A stretch of 32,637 nucleotides of DNA from NCBI RefSeq assembly GCF_000455285.1, contig NZ_HG005285.1, positions 1 to 32,637 of the forward strand. The letters run 5' to 3'. The position numbers were made by a program, and so were the translations under genes. Within the stretch, counting starts at the first letter, position 1, and every line of letters begins with the position of its first letter. The DNA is from Candidatus Stoquefichus massiliensis AP9 (GTDB lineage Bacteria; Bacillota_I; Bacilli_A; Erysipelotrichales; Coprobacillaceae). Under the pieces are notes generated by a model. That model was not told where the DNA came from. It did no database searches and saw only the letters and a list, made by a program, of their open reading frames with translations. This document shows positions 15,483-23,824 of this stretch, one piece after another.

Positions 15483-17027
15483 TTAATCTGATAGATCAAA
15501 AAAATATTTATTATTTCCACCCCATGAATTTGCCAATGGATTACTAATCATAGAATTAACTATTGCTTCTTTCCGCCATCCATCGATATCTGTATATGAA
15601 GATTGTGATTGTTTATAATTAATATATTCTTGTATAGTTTCCTCAGTTAAAATATTATGCAAAAAATGAAAATAAACAAATCTCTCTTTATTTTGGATGC
15701 CTTTATTTCCTATTACATAATCATTCATTTCATAAGAACTATTAGAATCATAGTCGTTTTCTAGCAATTTCCACCCACTAAATCTAGATGATCCAGGTGC
15801 ATTGCCATCCCCATCAAAGACTTTCAGGTAAACCTCATAATAATTAGTTCCTACAAGTATAGCATTTCCATTATCATCTTTAAGTTCCTCTCCATAAGCA
15901 TCCTTTTTTACAATTCTCTTCTCTATTTTAATATAATTACCAACTTGATATTTTTTCGTACTATCATAACCATTTAGTATAACAGAAGAATTTTTTTGAG
16001 GATCTGATGCTACAACATCATTTGGTAATTTAACCATAACAGTGTCTTTTGTACCAGAATATGCATTTTCATACTTTTTATCAATAGAATCAAGATATTC
16101 TTTTGTAGTTTTTTTCCATCCATTTGATTCATATTGCCCAAGATTAGGGTTTGGTGTACATTCTTTAGAATTACGATTATACCACGAATATTTATATTCA
16201 TAGTATTCATTTTCATAAATAATTACATCACCTTCAGTATAAAACGAATCAGTTTGAAATTCTTTTGATAACTTTATCCAATTCCCTTTATCAGGATATG
16301 CATTACCATCATTGTTTGCAGCAGAATACCACCAACTATTATTATAAAAAACATAATCACCAGGAGAATAATGCCTTCCATATGTAAAATAACCTCTGTT
16401 ATTTCTCATATTTATTTTTTTTATTCTATCAGCAACAGTTCTATCACCGCTAAGTTCAGAATTTCCAACAGTTATTTTATCTTTTTTATAATATATTTTT
16501 AAATCATCTTTACCAACAAGCAAAGCCTCAGCGAAACTTTTAGACTGCACTGCACTAACATTTAATAATTCAAGTGTATCATGAGTCGTATATAAGTCCT
16601 CTTTATCATCATACATTATAAAAGTTAAGTCTAATCTATTTTTATCTTCATATGCTTTTGAAGTCATTTTAAAAGAGTGGTTATTATAAAACGAATCATT
16701 AGAAAATAAATTCAAATCAGTAGAAGCCAAATCAGTTTCTTCATACTGATGTAGTTTTCCATCAACAACACTAAAACTACGCCAAGTTCCATCTGGTTTT
16801 GTTTCTTGCACTCTCACTTCAGTAGCATATAACAATTCACTACGAACATAACTAGCAATTTCATCAATAGTTCTTTTATCTAAATCCGTACTTGATGTCT
16901 CATAAAAATATTTAAATCCAGAAATCATTATACTTCCAAGAACGGCTAAAAGTGCGGAAAAAATAGCAATTGAAACAATAATTTCAACTAATGTAAAACC
17001 ATTTTTTTTATTTTTATCTTTGTGCAT
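15483..17027 (-). CDS. Large minor pilin with chitin-binding-like repeats
   Basis: A 514-aa prepilin. MHKDKNKKNG precedes FTLVEIIVSIAIFSALLAVL, with cleavage after Gly10 and Glu at +5. The N-terminal part resembles PilW/GspJ-type minor pilins. Residues about 215-486 hold four diverged copies of a pattern Y..GdyV......Y......P......W. Copy 1 is near 218-253 (YSPGDYVFYNNSWWY ... NWIKL), copy 2 near 262-307 (FYTEGDVIIYENEYYE ... NGWKK), copy 3 near 354-422 (YQVGNYIKI ... YYEVYLKVFDG ... SGWKLL), and copy 4 near 426-486 (YEMNDYVI ... DGWRKE). This spacing of aromatic residues is like CBM5/12 (ChtBD3) carbohydrate-binding modules. A glycan-binding role at the pilus tip is inferred. Confidence 0.85.
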   Translation of the reverse strand: MHKDKNKKNGFTLVEIIVSIAIFSALLAVLGSIMISGFKYFYETSSTDLDKRTIDEIASYVRSELLYATEVRVQETKPDGTWRSFSVVDGKLHQYEETDLASTDLNLFSNDSFYNNHSFKMTSKAYEDKNRLDLTFIMYDDKEDLYTTHDTLELLNVSAVQSKSFAEALLVGKDDLKIYYKKDKITVGNSELSGDRTVADRIKKINMRNNRGYFTYGRHYSPGDYVFYNNSWWYSAANNDGNAYPDKGNWIKLSKEFQTDSFYTEGDVIIYENEYYEYKYSWYNRNSKECTPNPNLGQYESNGWKKTTKEYLDSIDKKYENAYSGTKDTVMVKLPNDVVASDPQKNSSVILNGYDSTKKYQVGNYIKIEKRIVKKDAYGEELKDDNGNAILVGTNYYEVYLKVFDGDGNAPGSSRFSGWKLLENDYDSNSSYEMNDYVIGNKGIQNKERFVYFHFLHNILTEETIQEYINYKQSQSSYTDIDGWRKEAIVNSMISNPLANSWGGNNKYFFDLSD

Positions 17028-17047
17028 ATTTTTTCACCTCTTATTAG

Positions 17048-18031
17048 TTAATTGGTTTTTTTTGGTATAATATTAATTACAATCTCATCACCATCATTTA
17101 AATAGTTAAAAATACTATAACCTTTTAATCTACCAAATTCAAATGGTTCACCATTAAAAAGTTTATTGCATTGAAGATAATACTCCCCTGATAAATCATT
17201 CCCTGTAGCATAAAAACCAAAGTGATTCTTTATATAATATAATATCTCATCAGTAAATCCATTTGGTAAATTAAAGTTATACAAAACCAACTCAGGTTCT
17301 ATATGCCCAAGACTTCCATTTTTCTTAAATATAATTTCAACATTTTTCACAGTACCATCATTTATATCATATGGCTCAATATATCCATAAATATTATAAG
17401 GTGCCCCGTCTATCTTATCTATCCTATACCAGTTTATTGTAGCATCCTCAAATGTAACACCTCCATAGTGATTTCCACCTAGTATTGAATCAATATTAAT
17501 GCTAACATTAGTACTATTCTTACTAGGTAATTTAACATGTGATTGGATATAATCAATTTGTCGAGAAGACTGTGTTCCTGACAAAACAGCATTTTTATGA
17601 GGTGATAGTTTGTCTGGCTCATTAATGCATAATGTATCAGAATTAACATCAATATTATTGTTATTTTTTTTGGTAGGATCTTTTAGCAAATAAAAATTTG
17701 CATCTTCATTATAAGTACGCTGAACTTCACCTATACTAAATAATGATAATGACAATTCATCTTTATCATTATATTTTTTAGTAACTATCTTCATTTTTCC
17801 TTGTACAGATAGTCCATCTTTAAATGTCATTGTTGATTCCTTTTCTATTGTTGATTCATCGTTTTGAATCTTTGCAAAGATTTCATTACTTGTATTTTTT
17901 ATTAAAGCAGATTCACTCATATAATGAATAATTGATGTAAATGCTAATCCAACCATACTCAATAATATTGCAATAATAGCAACAGTCACAATAGATTCAA
18001 TTAATGCAAAACCTTTATTATTCGATTTCAT
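17048..18031 (-). CDS. Minor pilin-like protein
   Basis: A 327-aa prepilin: MKSNNKG then FALIESIVTVAIIAILLSMV, with cleavage after Gly7 and Glu at +5. The remaining 290 residues are soluble and show no recognised domain; they contain NHYGGVTFEDATINWYRIDK and a region naming a possible beta-rich fold. The start overlaps the end of the preceding gene by 14 bases (stop TAA within ATGAAATCGAATAA), so the two are co-translated. Likely one of the GspI/GspJ-like minor pilins that prime the pilus. Confidence 0.85.
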   Translation of the reverse strand: MKSNNKGFALIESIVTVAIIAILLSMVGLAFTSIIHYMSESALIKNTSNEIFAKIQNDESTIEKESTMTFKDGLSVQGKMKIVTKKYNDKDELSLSLFSIGEVQRTYNEDANFYLLKDPTKKNNNNIDVNSDTLCINEPDKLSPHKNAVLSGTQSSRQIDYIQSHVKLPSKNSTNVSINIDSILGGNHYGGVTFEDATINWYRIDKIDGAPYNIYGYIEPYDINDGTVKNVEIIFKKNGSLGHIEPELVLYNFNLPNGFTDEILYYIKNHFGFYATGNDLSGEYYLQCNKLFNGEPFEFGRLKGYSIFNYLNDGDEIVINIIPKKTN

Positions 18032-18467
18032 AGACTGTCTCTCCTTTATGAGAATATTGAAGATTTTGCCACTGACCTGTTGTAGAGTCTTGATTCATAG
18101 TTAATTGAATTTCTTGTGTTCTTCCATAATTAGTTGCTGTTGCAACAATAACAATTACTTTATCTGTTTCATTTAATGTAATTGTTGCTTTTCTCTCTTC
18201 ACATGTATCATCTGTTAGTTGAATATCATTAAATGCAATAGTGGGTTTTGTTTCAACTGGAATAAATTCTGAATTTCCAGCAGTTATTTGAAGTGAAATT
18301 GTATCAACTATAGACTTGGCAGTCAAATATGCCTGTCTTTCCTGATTATTTCTAATTGAACGATTATGATATGAACTTGCGATAGCAAAACAAGCACCTA
18401 GTAAGACTGTCAGAACCATCCCAACAACAACTGCCATCACAATACTAGACCCCTTTTCATTATTCAT
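18018..18467 (-). CDS. PilX/GspK-like minor pilin
   Basis: A 149-aa protein: MNNEKG then SSIVMAVVVGMVLTVLLGAC. The prepilin-type leader ends at Gly6, but position +5 is Met, not Glu. Lack of Glu5 is a known trait of GspK-type pilins at the tip, and the PilX family starts in a similar way. The rest (HNRSIRNNQERQAYLTAKSI, then about 90 residues) matches the usual helix-then-sheet shape and is far shorter than GspK. It is placed directly before two minor pilins with Glu5, the usual cluster of minor pilin genes. Confidence 0.75.
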   Translation of the reverse strand: MNNEKGSSIVMAVVVGMVLTVLLGACFAIASSYHNRSIRNNQERQAYLTAKSIVDTISLQITAGNSEFIPVETKPTIAFNDIQLTDDTCEERKATITLNETDKVIVIVATATNYGRTQEIQLTMNQDSTTGQWQNLQYSHKGETVYEIE

Positions 18468-18487
18468 ACCAATTCACCTCTCTTAAA

Positions 18488-19093
18488 CTACTGTTTTTCA
18501 ATCATATAAATGACAAAAGAAATTGTCACTGTATTCGATTGAGCATTTGATAACTGATAAGAAAGATTTCCTATTTCTAATCCTTCTTGTTCATTTATTG
18601 AACCCATGAGTTTTTTTAATTTAGTAAGATCCCCATTAAGTGTCATATTAATTGTCGATTGTTTAATAACTGAGCTTGTTGCTGAATTATCTGTTGATGG
18701 GTTTGCTGTTCCATCAGTAGCAGTTGTATCAGTAGATTGTAACGATGCACCAGGCACTTCACCAATGGATAAATTCTTAGGTCGAAAGCCACTTGCCAAA
18801 ACTTTTGTTGTAATAAGTTTATCTATATCATCATTACTTAAAACTTGACTATACTGACCTGCTATTTCATTATAACTATCTTCTAATATTTTGTATTGAC
18901 TTGGTGCATCCTCATAGTCTTTAAGTTGTTGTTTTATAGTTGTAAGCTGTGTTTGTTTTTCTTCATATTCAGCATGAACTTGAGAATTTTTTTCCAATGC
19001 CGGATTTAATAATAAAAACCAACCTGCAACTAATATAAGGAAACAAATTAAGACATATATTAAAGTTTTTTCTCTTTTTGTTAATGACTCCAT
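18488..19093 (-). CDS. pilO: PilO-like pilus assembly protein
   Basis: A 201-aa bitopic membrane protein. A short cytoplasmic N-terminus and one membrane helix (LIYVLICFLILVAGWFLLLN, about 11-30) are followed by a coiled coil (about 35-85) and a ferredoxin-like domain interrupted by a low-complexity Thr/Ser/Asp stretch (120-140). This is the standard PilO/GspM plan. It sits next to the PilM-PilN fusion, its normal partner; together they form the inner-membrane alignment complex that links pilin entry to the ATPases. Sequence similarity is weak, so the call rests mostly on layout and position. Confidence 0.8.
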   Translation of the reverse strand: MESLTKREKTLIYVLICFLILVAGWFLLLNPALEKNSQVHAEYEEKQTQLTTIKQQLKDYEDAPSQYKILEDSYNEIAGQYSQVLSNDDIDKLITTKVLASGFRPKNLSIGEVPGASLQSTDTTATDGTANPSTDNSATSSVIKQSTINMTLNGDLTKLKKLMGSINEQEGLEIGNLSYQLSNAQSNTVTISFVIYMIEKQ

Positions 19094-19108
19094 CTTTATT
19101 TATCTCCT

Positions 19109-20644
19109 TTACTTAAGAATTATTGTTATTGTTGATTTATATGAACTTGTTTCTACTGTGTTGGTAGCAGGCAATCCTGTTAATGGATCTATTTCTCCTG
19201 TTTGAGTTGTAGAAGATGTTGTTGATTCGTTATATCCAGAGTAATTAACTGACATAAAATCTTCTTGTTTTTTTAAGTTTTTAACACATTTTTCAATGAG
19301 TTGAACATTTGAAGAAGATATTGACAATGAAATTGTATGTGTTTCACGAGTATAACTAATTAAATCTAAAGTCATACCACTTAATAATGATTTTTGTATA
19401 TTTGTTATATGTTCTGCTTTTATTGATGGTGTTCCTTGAATTTGATCATTTAATTGTTTAATTGAATTTAATACATTTTGAAATGATGATAATTTATCAT
19501 ATGCTGATGTATCCGTTGCAGATATTGCTAAATTATATTTTTCTATTTCTGCTTTAATATCACTTATTTTATTCTGTGTAGACATTGTATTCCATGATAA
19601 GAATCCAAAAGGTATCAAAAACAACAAAAGAATAACAACTGGTGGAATACACAATTTAATGACACTCTCATATTTAGGTGGTTCATCATTACGATTATAC
19701 GCTTGTAACAGATCCAATTCCTTATTTTTTAAACCAGAACCTACCTTTTTATAAAACATTGCTATTGGATAAACATAGTGAGAAAGTTTAAAAGGCTCAT
19801 TATCTAAATCCTTGACAGTATAAATTGCCTTTGATCCAGGTAAACCTCTAGCATCAACACGTAACTGATCATGAATATTTTGACACAAAGAAACTTCCTC
19901 TTTATCATCTAAACCAAACACAAAAACATCACTTATTTTATATGAACTATCGCTTCTGTTACTTGATTGGATCATATGAGAAATACTATTAATGACTTCG
20001 TTTTCAAATTCAGGTGTTCCCTTATTAGCCATAATACGAGTTCTATATGTTAATGCATATTCATCATTATCAAATAAAGTAGAAATCAAGTTATTGCCAT
20101 CTAATTGAGATAATATATATGTTTTATCTATAAATCCTGGTAAGAAATGAATAAAACGAATTAAAGCATTCGTTGCAAAATCAATACTTAAAACAGCAAT
20201 ACCACAATCATTGAACAATTGTAAGTACATATCAATAAGTTTTCTTTCAACACCTAAAGCAAGTATTTTACTTGCTCCTTTTGATTGACCATCTTCATCT
20301 AAATATGCAAAATCATAAATCATATCCTCTGTATTTTGTGCCAATGGAGATAATTCATCTTTTACAAATTGATAAATTTCTTTCATTTTCATTCTAGGAA
20401 TCACAACATTTTTAGCGAGAATCTGTCCACTATCAATAACCAAATGAACTTCAAGAATACCCTCTTCTTTTAATATTTTAATCTGCTCTTTAACAGCCTC
20501 ATCATTAATAATAACCCCATTAATCATAGCTCCCATAGGGAATGGAAGGCGTTGATATTGTTCAACACGCAAAACATCTCTACGTGCTTCTGCAGTTACC
20601 ATAACTAATTGTTCACTAGATAAATAAACAACTGTACCTTTCAT
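19109..20644 (-). CDS. pilM: PilM-PilN fusion protein
   Basis: A 511-aa protein with two parts. Residues 1-300 form an actin-like PilM domain (HLVIDSGQILAKNVVIPRMK, then LALGVERKLIDMYLQLFNDC and GIAVLSIDFATNALI). ELDLLQAY at 309-316 resembles the 'inLLP' peptide that in other species lies at the N-terminus of PilN and docks into PilM. A membrane helix (330-351), a coiled coil and a periplasm-type domain follow, as in PilN. Thus two proteins that normally bind each other are here one chain. It starts after GGAGGAGATT and is followed directly by the PilO-like gene. Confidence 0.85.
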   Translation of the reverse strand: MKGTVVYLSSEQLVMVTAEARRDVLRVEQYQRLPFPMGAMINGVIINDEAVKEQIKILKEEGILEVHLVIDSGQILAKNVVIPRMKMKEIYQFVKDELSPLAQNTEDMIYDFAYLDEDGQSKGASKILALGVERKLIDMYLQLFNDCGIAVLSIDFATNALIRFIHFLPGFIDKTYILSQLDGNNLISTLFDNDEYALTYRTRIMANKGTPEFENEVINSISHMIQSSNRSDSSYKISDVFVFGLDDKEEVSLCQNIHDQLRVDARGLPGSKAIYTVKDLDNEPFKLSHYVYPIAMFYKKVGSGLKNKELDLLQAYNRNDEPPKYESVIKLCIPPVVILLLFLIPFGFLSWNTMSTQNKISDIKAEIEKYNLAISATDTSAYDKLSSFQNVLNSIKQLNDQIQGTPSIKAEHITNIQKSLLSGMTLDLISYTRETHTISLSISSSNVQLIEKCVKNLKKQEDFMSVNYSGYNESTTSSTTQTGEIDPLTGLPATNTVETSSYKSTITIILK

Positions 20645-20655
20645 ATAATCTCCTC

Positions 20656-21849
20656 CTATCCTTTCCCACTAACATTACCATACATACTATAAATAGGTAA
20701 AATAACAGAAACAACAACCATACAAATAAGAATACCTAAAATAATAATCATAACTGGTTGTAATAAAGTTACTAATTTCTCAATAGCCATCTCAGATTCA
20801 AAATCAAAATCATCCGCTATTCTCTGTAACATATCATCTAATTTACCACTTTCCTCACCAACATAAATCGCATTTGGTAATTTTGAATCAAAGCCATCAA
20901 CTTCACTAATTGCCGTTGATAAATTCGTCCCATCCCTCACAGAATGAACAACACTATCAAATTGACTCTCAATATATGCATTATTAATCGTTGTCTTTGC
21001 TAAATTCAAAGAATTAATCATTGCAACACCACTAGAATATAAAGATGACATACTTCTTGCAAACCTAGCAGTATATATAATTTTCAATAAACTTCCAACT
21101 TTAGGAATGCTCAATTTAAATTCATCAAATCTTAATCTTACTTTCTCAACTCGTAATAAATAAGATATTCCAGCTATCATTATTAAAATAGCAATTAATA
21201 TCCAATGTCCAGAATTGATAATCGCATCACTAATCGCAAACATAATCTGTGTAATCAAAGGCATATCCATACCTTCAAACATTGTCAAGAAATTTGGTAA
21301 TATCATTGTAAACACAAGCATAACAACACCAACCGTTACAACAATTAAAATAATTGGATAAAACATAGCACTCTTTACTTTTGCATTAATTTTACTTTCT
21401 TTATCATATTGGTCTGCTAATTTTAAAAGTGTTCTATCCATCATCCCTGTTGATTCACTAGAACGAATCATATTAATCATTAAATTAGGAAATGCCCCAC
21501 CTTGAGAAGCTAAAGCATGAGATAAAGTAAACCCCTGTTGAAGTTTAATATAAATATCCTTATAAATCTTTTCAATCTTAGGATTATTTTCTCTCTTTGT
21601 CATAATATTCATTGCCATGATTAAACTAATACCAGAAGAAACCATCGTTCCTACTTGTCTACACAACTCAGACAATTCTTTTAATTTAATTTTATAATGA
21701 TTTCCCTCTTCTTCAATCTCTTTACACTTCAAAAGATATAAATTATCAGAACGCAACAAAGCAACAAGTTCATCTCGTGAATTCGCCTCTACCTTGCCAT
21801 GTGTTTTCTTAGAATTTATATCTTTTGCAGTATATCTAAACGTTGCCAT
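20656..21849 (-). CDS. pilC: Pilus platform protein PilC/GspF
   Basis: A polytopic inner-membrane platform that transmits ATPase motion to the growing pilus. The 397-aa length is normal. Two homologous T2SSF domains are visible: LCRQVGTMVSSGISLIMAMN near 62-81 and ARFARSMSSLYSSGVAMINS near 262-281. Each is followed by hydrophobic segments, and the C-terminal one reads PVMIIILGILICMVVVSVIL. The N-terminus (FRYTAKDINSKKTHGKVEAN) is the standard GspF start. It lies between pilD and the PilM-PilN fusion with short gaps. Confidence 0.95.
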   Translation of the reverse strand: MATFRYTAKDINSKKTHGKVEANSRDELVALLRSDNLYLLKCKEIEEEGNHYKIKLKELSELCRQVGTMVSSGISLIMAMNIMTKRENNPKIEKIYKDIYIKLQQGFTLSHALASQGGAFPNLMINMIRSSESTGMMDRTLLKLADQYDKESKINAKVKSAMFYPIILIVVTVGVVMLVFTMILPNFLTMFEGMDMPLITQIMFAISDAIINSGHWILIAILIMIAGISYLLRVEKVRLRFDEFKLSIPKVGSLLKIIYTARFARSMSSLYSSGVAMINSLNLAKTTINNAYIESQFDSVVHSVRDGTNLSTAISEVDGFDSKLPNAIYVGEESGKLDDMLQRIADDFDFESEMAIEKLVTLLQPVMIIILGILICMVVVSVILPIYSMYGNVSGKG

Positions 21850-21868
21850 AAACGTTCAACTCCTCTTT

Positions 21869-22636
21869 TTAAGGTCCAAATATTCCTAAATACAATTGTA
21901 ACAGATTTTCTCCATATAATAAAGCAACAAACATACCAAAACAAATATAAGGTCCAAAAGCAATATGATCTTTTCTATCTACCTTATGACTTAACATTAA
22001 ATATCCAGCATAACATCCAGCAATCACAACCGCAATAAACATACCAACCAATAAATGAGCCCATCCAAGCATCAAACCACATACAGCTATCAACTTAATA
22101 TCGCCACCACCAAAACAATCAGGTATAACATAATTCATTATGTACAAAGGTAAACTTACTGCAAAAAAACCAATCAATCTGTCAATAACACTTATATCAA
22201 TAAAAGGATAAGAAATAACAGTCACAATCAATACTGTAATCACTAAAGAATTAGGAATCGTCATCGTGTCTAAATCAATCATACTAATCGCGACTAATAT
22301 CATTACAAAAGCAAAAGATATCAATGTCATCCAATCTATTCCATAACGATAAAAACATAACATTCCTAATAATCCACCTAATACTTCCAATAAAGTATCT
22401 CTGACAGGAATCTTTGTTTTACAATAACGACATTTTCCACCAAGAGTTATATAACTTAATATAGGTATTAAATCAATAGCATGTAACTGATGCTCACATG
22501 TAGGACAAAAACTTCTCCCCTTTGCAACACTTATACCCAAAGGCAAACGATAGATCACAACATTTACAAAACTCGCAATACAAGCACCAACCACAAACAT
22601 ATATACATATAAAAATATAAATATTGGTTCCATCAT
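21869..22636 (-). CDS. pilD: Prepilin peptidase/N-methyltransferase PilD
   Basis: A polytopic aspartic protease that removes the leader of all the prepilins here and methylates the new N-terminus. The 255-aa protein has an N-terminal methyltransferase domain with two CxxC pairs (Cys44/Cys47 and Cys69/Cys72). The catalytic aspartates are Asp121 in SMIDLDTMTIPN and Asp179 in FGGGDIK. The start MMEPIFIF follows a GAGAGG-type site. It is separated from the main pilin gene by a hairpin that should lower its expression relative to pilin. Confidence 0.94.
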   Translation of the reverse strand: MMEPIFIFLYVYMFVVGACIASFVNVVIYRLPLGISVAKGRSFCPTCEHQLHAIDLIPILSYITLGGKCRYCKTKIPVRDTLLEVLGGLLGMLCFYRYGIDWMTLISFAFVMILVAISMIDLDTMTIPNSLVITVLIVTVISYPFIDISVIDRLIGFFAVSLPLYIMNYVIPDCFGGGDIKLIAVCGLMLGWAHLLVGMFIAVVIAGCYAGYLMLSHKVDRKDHIAFGPYICFGMFVALLYGENLLQLYLGIFGP

Positions 22637-22664
22637 TTTCTCCTCTCATTATTTTAAAGAATGA

Positions 22665-22691
22665 AACCCTCTCTCAAAAAGAGAGAGGGTT
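22665..22691 (-). terminator. Hairpin between main pilin gene and pilD
   Basis: An 11-bp perfect stem (AACCCTCTCTC / GAGAGAGGGTT) surrounds a five-base loop. On the minus strand only TTTCATTCTTT follows, so termination should be partial. Alternatively it protects the pilin message from 3' decay. Either way it favours more pilin than machinery. Confidence 0.7.
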
Positions 22692-22708
22692 GTAAAAAAA
22701 ACAAGAAA

Positions 22709-23131
22709 CTAACTGCTTTTATTATTTGTTATAGTCATTTTTTCATTAGGATCTATTTTAACTGTCTTATCAGCGAATTCAACAATAATTTCTTTAATAT
22801 TTCCTTTAGAATCTAGTGTAGCTTTGATACCTGTTACTGCTGGTTTCCCTCCAACACTATTTATTGCAGCCTCAGGAGCAGTCCAAACACCACTTACAAT
22901 ATTAGTAGTATCTTTATTAATAAATGCTGTACTTGCCTCTTTCTGAGCAACAATCATTGCACCTCTTGCCTGAGCTTGATATTTTGCATCATCAGCTTCA
23001 TTTAAATAATTTAAAACAGAAGGTACAGCTACAGCTAATAGTACAGCCAAAATAACAACAACTACAATAATTTCAATTAAAGTAAAACCTTTTTTATTTT
23101 TCTTTAATTCTCTTAATTTTTTGATATTCAT
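22709..23131 (-). CDS. pilA: Major type IV pilin candidate
   Basis: A 140-aa prepilin. The leader MNIKKLRELKKNKKG is followed by FTLIEIIVVVVILAVLLAVA, with cleavage after Gly15 and Glu at +5. The mature protein is about 125 residues, typical of a main pilin. There is a helix to about residue 70 and then a small beta domain (TGIKATLDSKGNIKEIIVEF), with no Cys pair. The start follows GGGAGGATATT. It has its own strong promoter and a downstream hairpin, which fits high expression. Which of the two promoter-end pilins is the main subunit is inferred. Confidence 0.88.
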   Translation of the reverse strand: MNIKKLRELKKNKKGFTLIEIIVVVVILAVLLAVAVPSVLNYLNEADDAKYQAQARGAMIVAQKEASTAFINKDTTNIVSGVWTAPEAAINSVGGKPAVTGIKATLDSKGNIKEIIVEFADKTVKIDPNEKMTITNNKSS

Positions 23132-23157
23132 TTCAATATCCTCCCTTTCATAGATAC

Positions 23158-23186
23158 ATTATATCTTAAAAGAATCAGTTACGCAA
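23158..23186 (-). promoter_or_regulatory. Promoter of the main pilin/pilus operon
   Basis: On the minus strand TTGCGT (23186-23181) and a perfect TATAAT (23163-23158) are separated by 17 bases. The start codon is about 27 bases further on. It lies downstream of the terminator of the preceding pilin gene, so the operon has its own start. Confidence 0.8.
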
Positions 23187-23193
23187 GAAAATG

Positions 23194-23224
23194 AAAAAAA
23201 GTCTAATTTAATTTATGACTTTTT
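23194..23224 (-). terminator. Terminator of the first pilin gene
   Basis: AAAAAGTC pairs with GACTTTTT around a 13-base AT-rich loop and is followed by more T on the minus strand. It separates the pilin gene at 23.3-23.8 kb from the pilus operon promoter. Confidence 0.7.
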
Positions 23225-23277
23225 CTATAAAAATTAATAACCTGTGACAACGTTGTGATGTTTAAAAAAATAAATTT

Positions 23278-23781
23278 TTATTGATTCACAAAAATGAATG
23301 GATAAAATTTAGCATCATATTGTTTTGAAACATCAACAATCTCATTTTCTTTATAAGTAATATATCGACCATCACCAAATTGATTAGTATCTTCATCATA
23401 GACACCAAAAATAAAATAATAATTTTCTGGTATTTTGTTTATAGTTATTAACGAGTCACTACTTGATAAATTATTACCATCAATTGTCATACCAGTAATA
23501 CAAATTGCTGACAAATTTGCAATCTCTGAAAAATCAGTTCTTTCTATGATATTTTCTACATCTGCACTACTCAATGACTTATCTTCATCTAATGCTAATG
23601 CTTTTGTTATTTCTGTTTTCATAATTGTATATGCACTTCTTGCTTGTGCCATATACTTAGCATCATCTGCTTCATCAAGATATTTCAGTACTGATGGGAC
23701 TGCAACTGCCATAAGTACTGCTAAGATGACTACAACAACTATAATTTCTATTAAAGTAAATCCTTTTTTATTCTTTATCAT
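23278..23781 (-). CDS. Type IV pilin, upstream single gene
   Basis: A 167-aa prepilin: MIKNKKG then FTLIEIIVVVVILAVLMAVA, with cleavage after Gly7 and Glu at +5. Its N-terminal 45 residues match those of the main pilin and of the last pilin of the operon, while the C-terminal domain differs. The start follows GGGGGATT. An imperfect promoter with TATAAT lies about 40 bases upstream, and a terminator follows, so it is probably a separate one-gene unit. It could be an alternative major pilin. Confidence 0.87.
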   Translation of the reverse strand: MIKNKKGFTLIEIIVVVVILAVLMAVAVPSVLKYLDEADDAKYMAQARSAYTIMKTEITKALALDEDKSLSSADVENIIERTDFSEIANLSAICITGMTIDGNNLSSSDSLITINKIPENYYFIFGVYDEDTNQFGDGRYITYKENEIVDVSKQYDAKFYPFIFVNQ

Positions 23782-23824
23782 ATGATGAATCCCCCATATG
23801 TACTATTATAATTCAATAGAGTGT

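Noticed and set aside
23132-23277. Cyclic-di-GMP riboswitch before the pilin operon
   Set aside because: Such switches control pilin genes in C. difficile, so I looked for one. The stretch holds a terminator, a short palindrome and a simple promoter but no recognisable GEMM core, and the leader from the promoter to the ATG is only about 20 bases.
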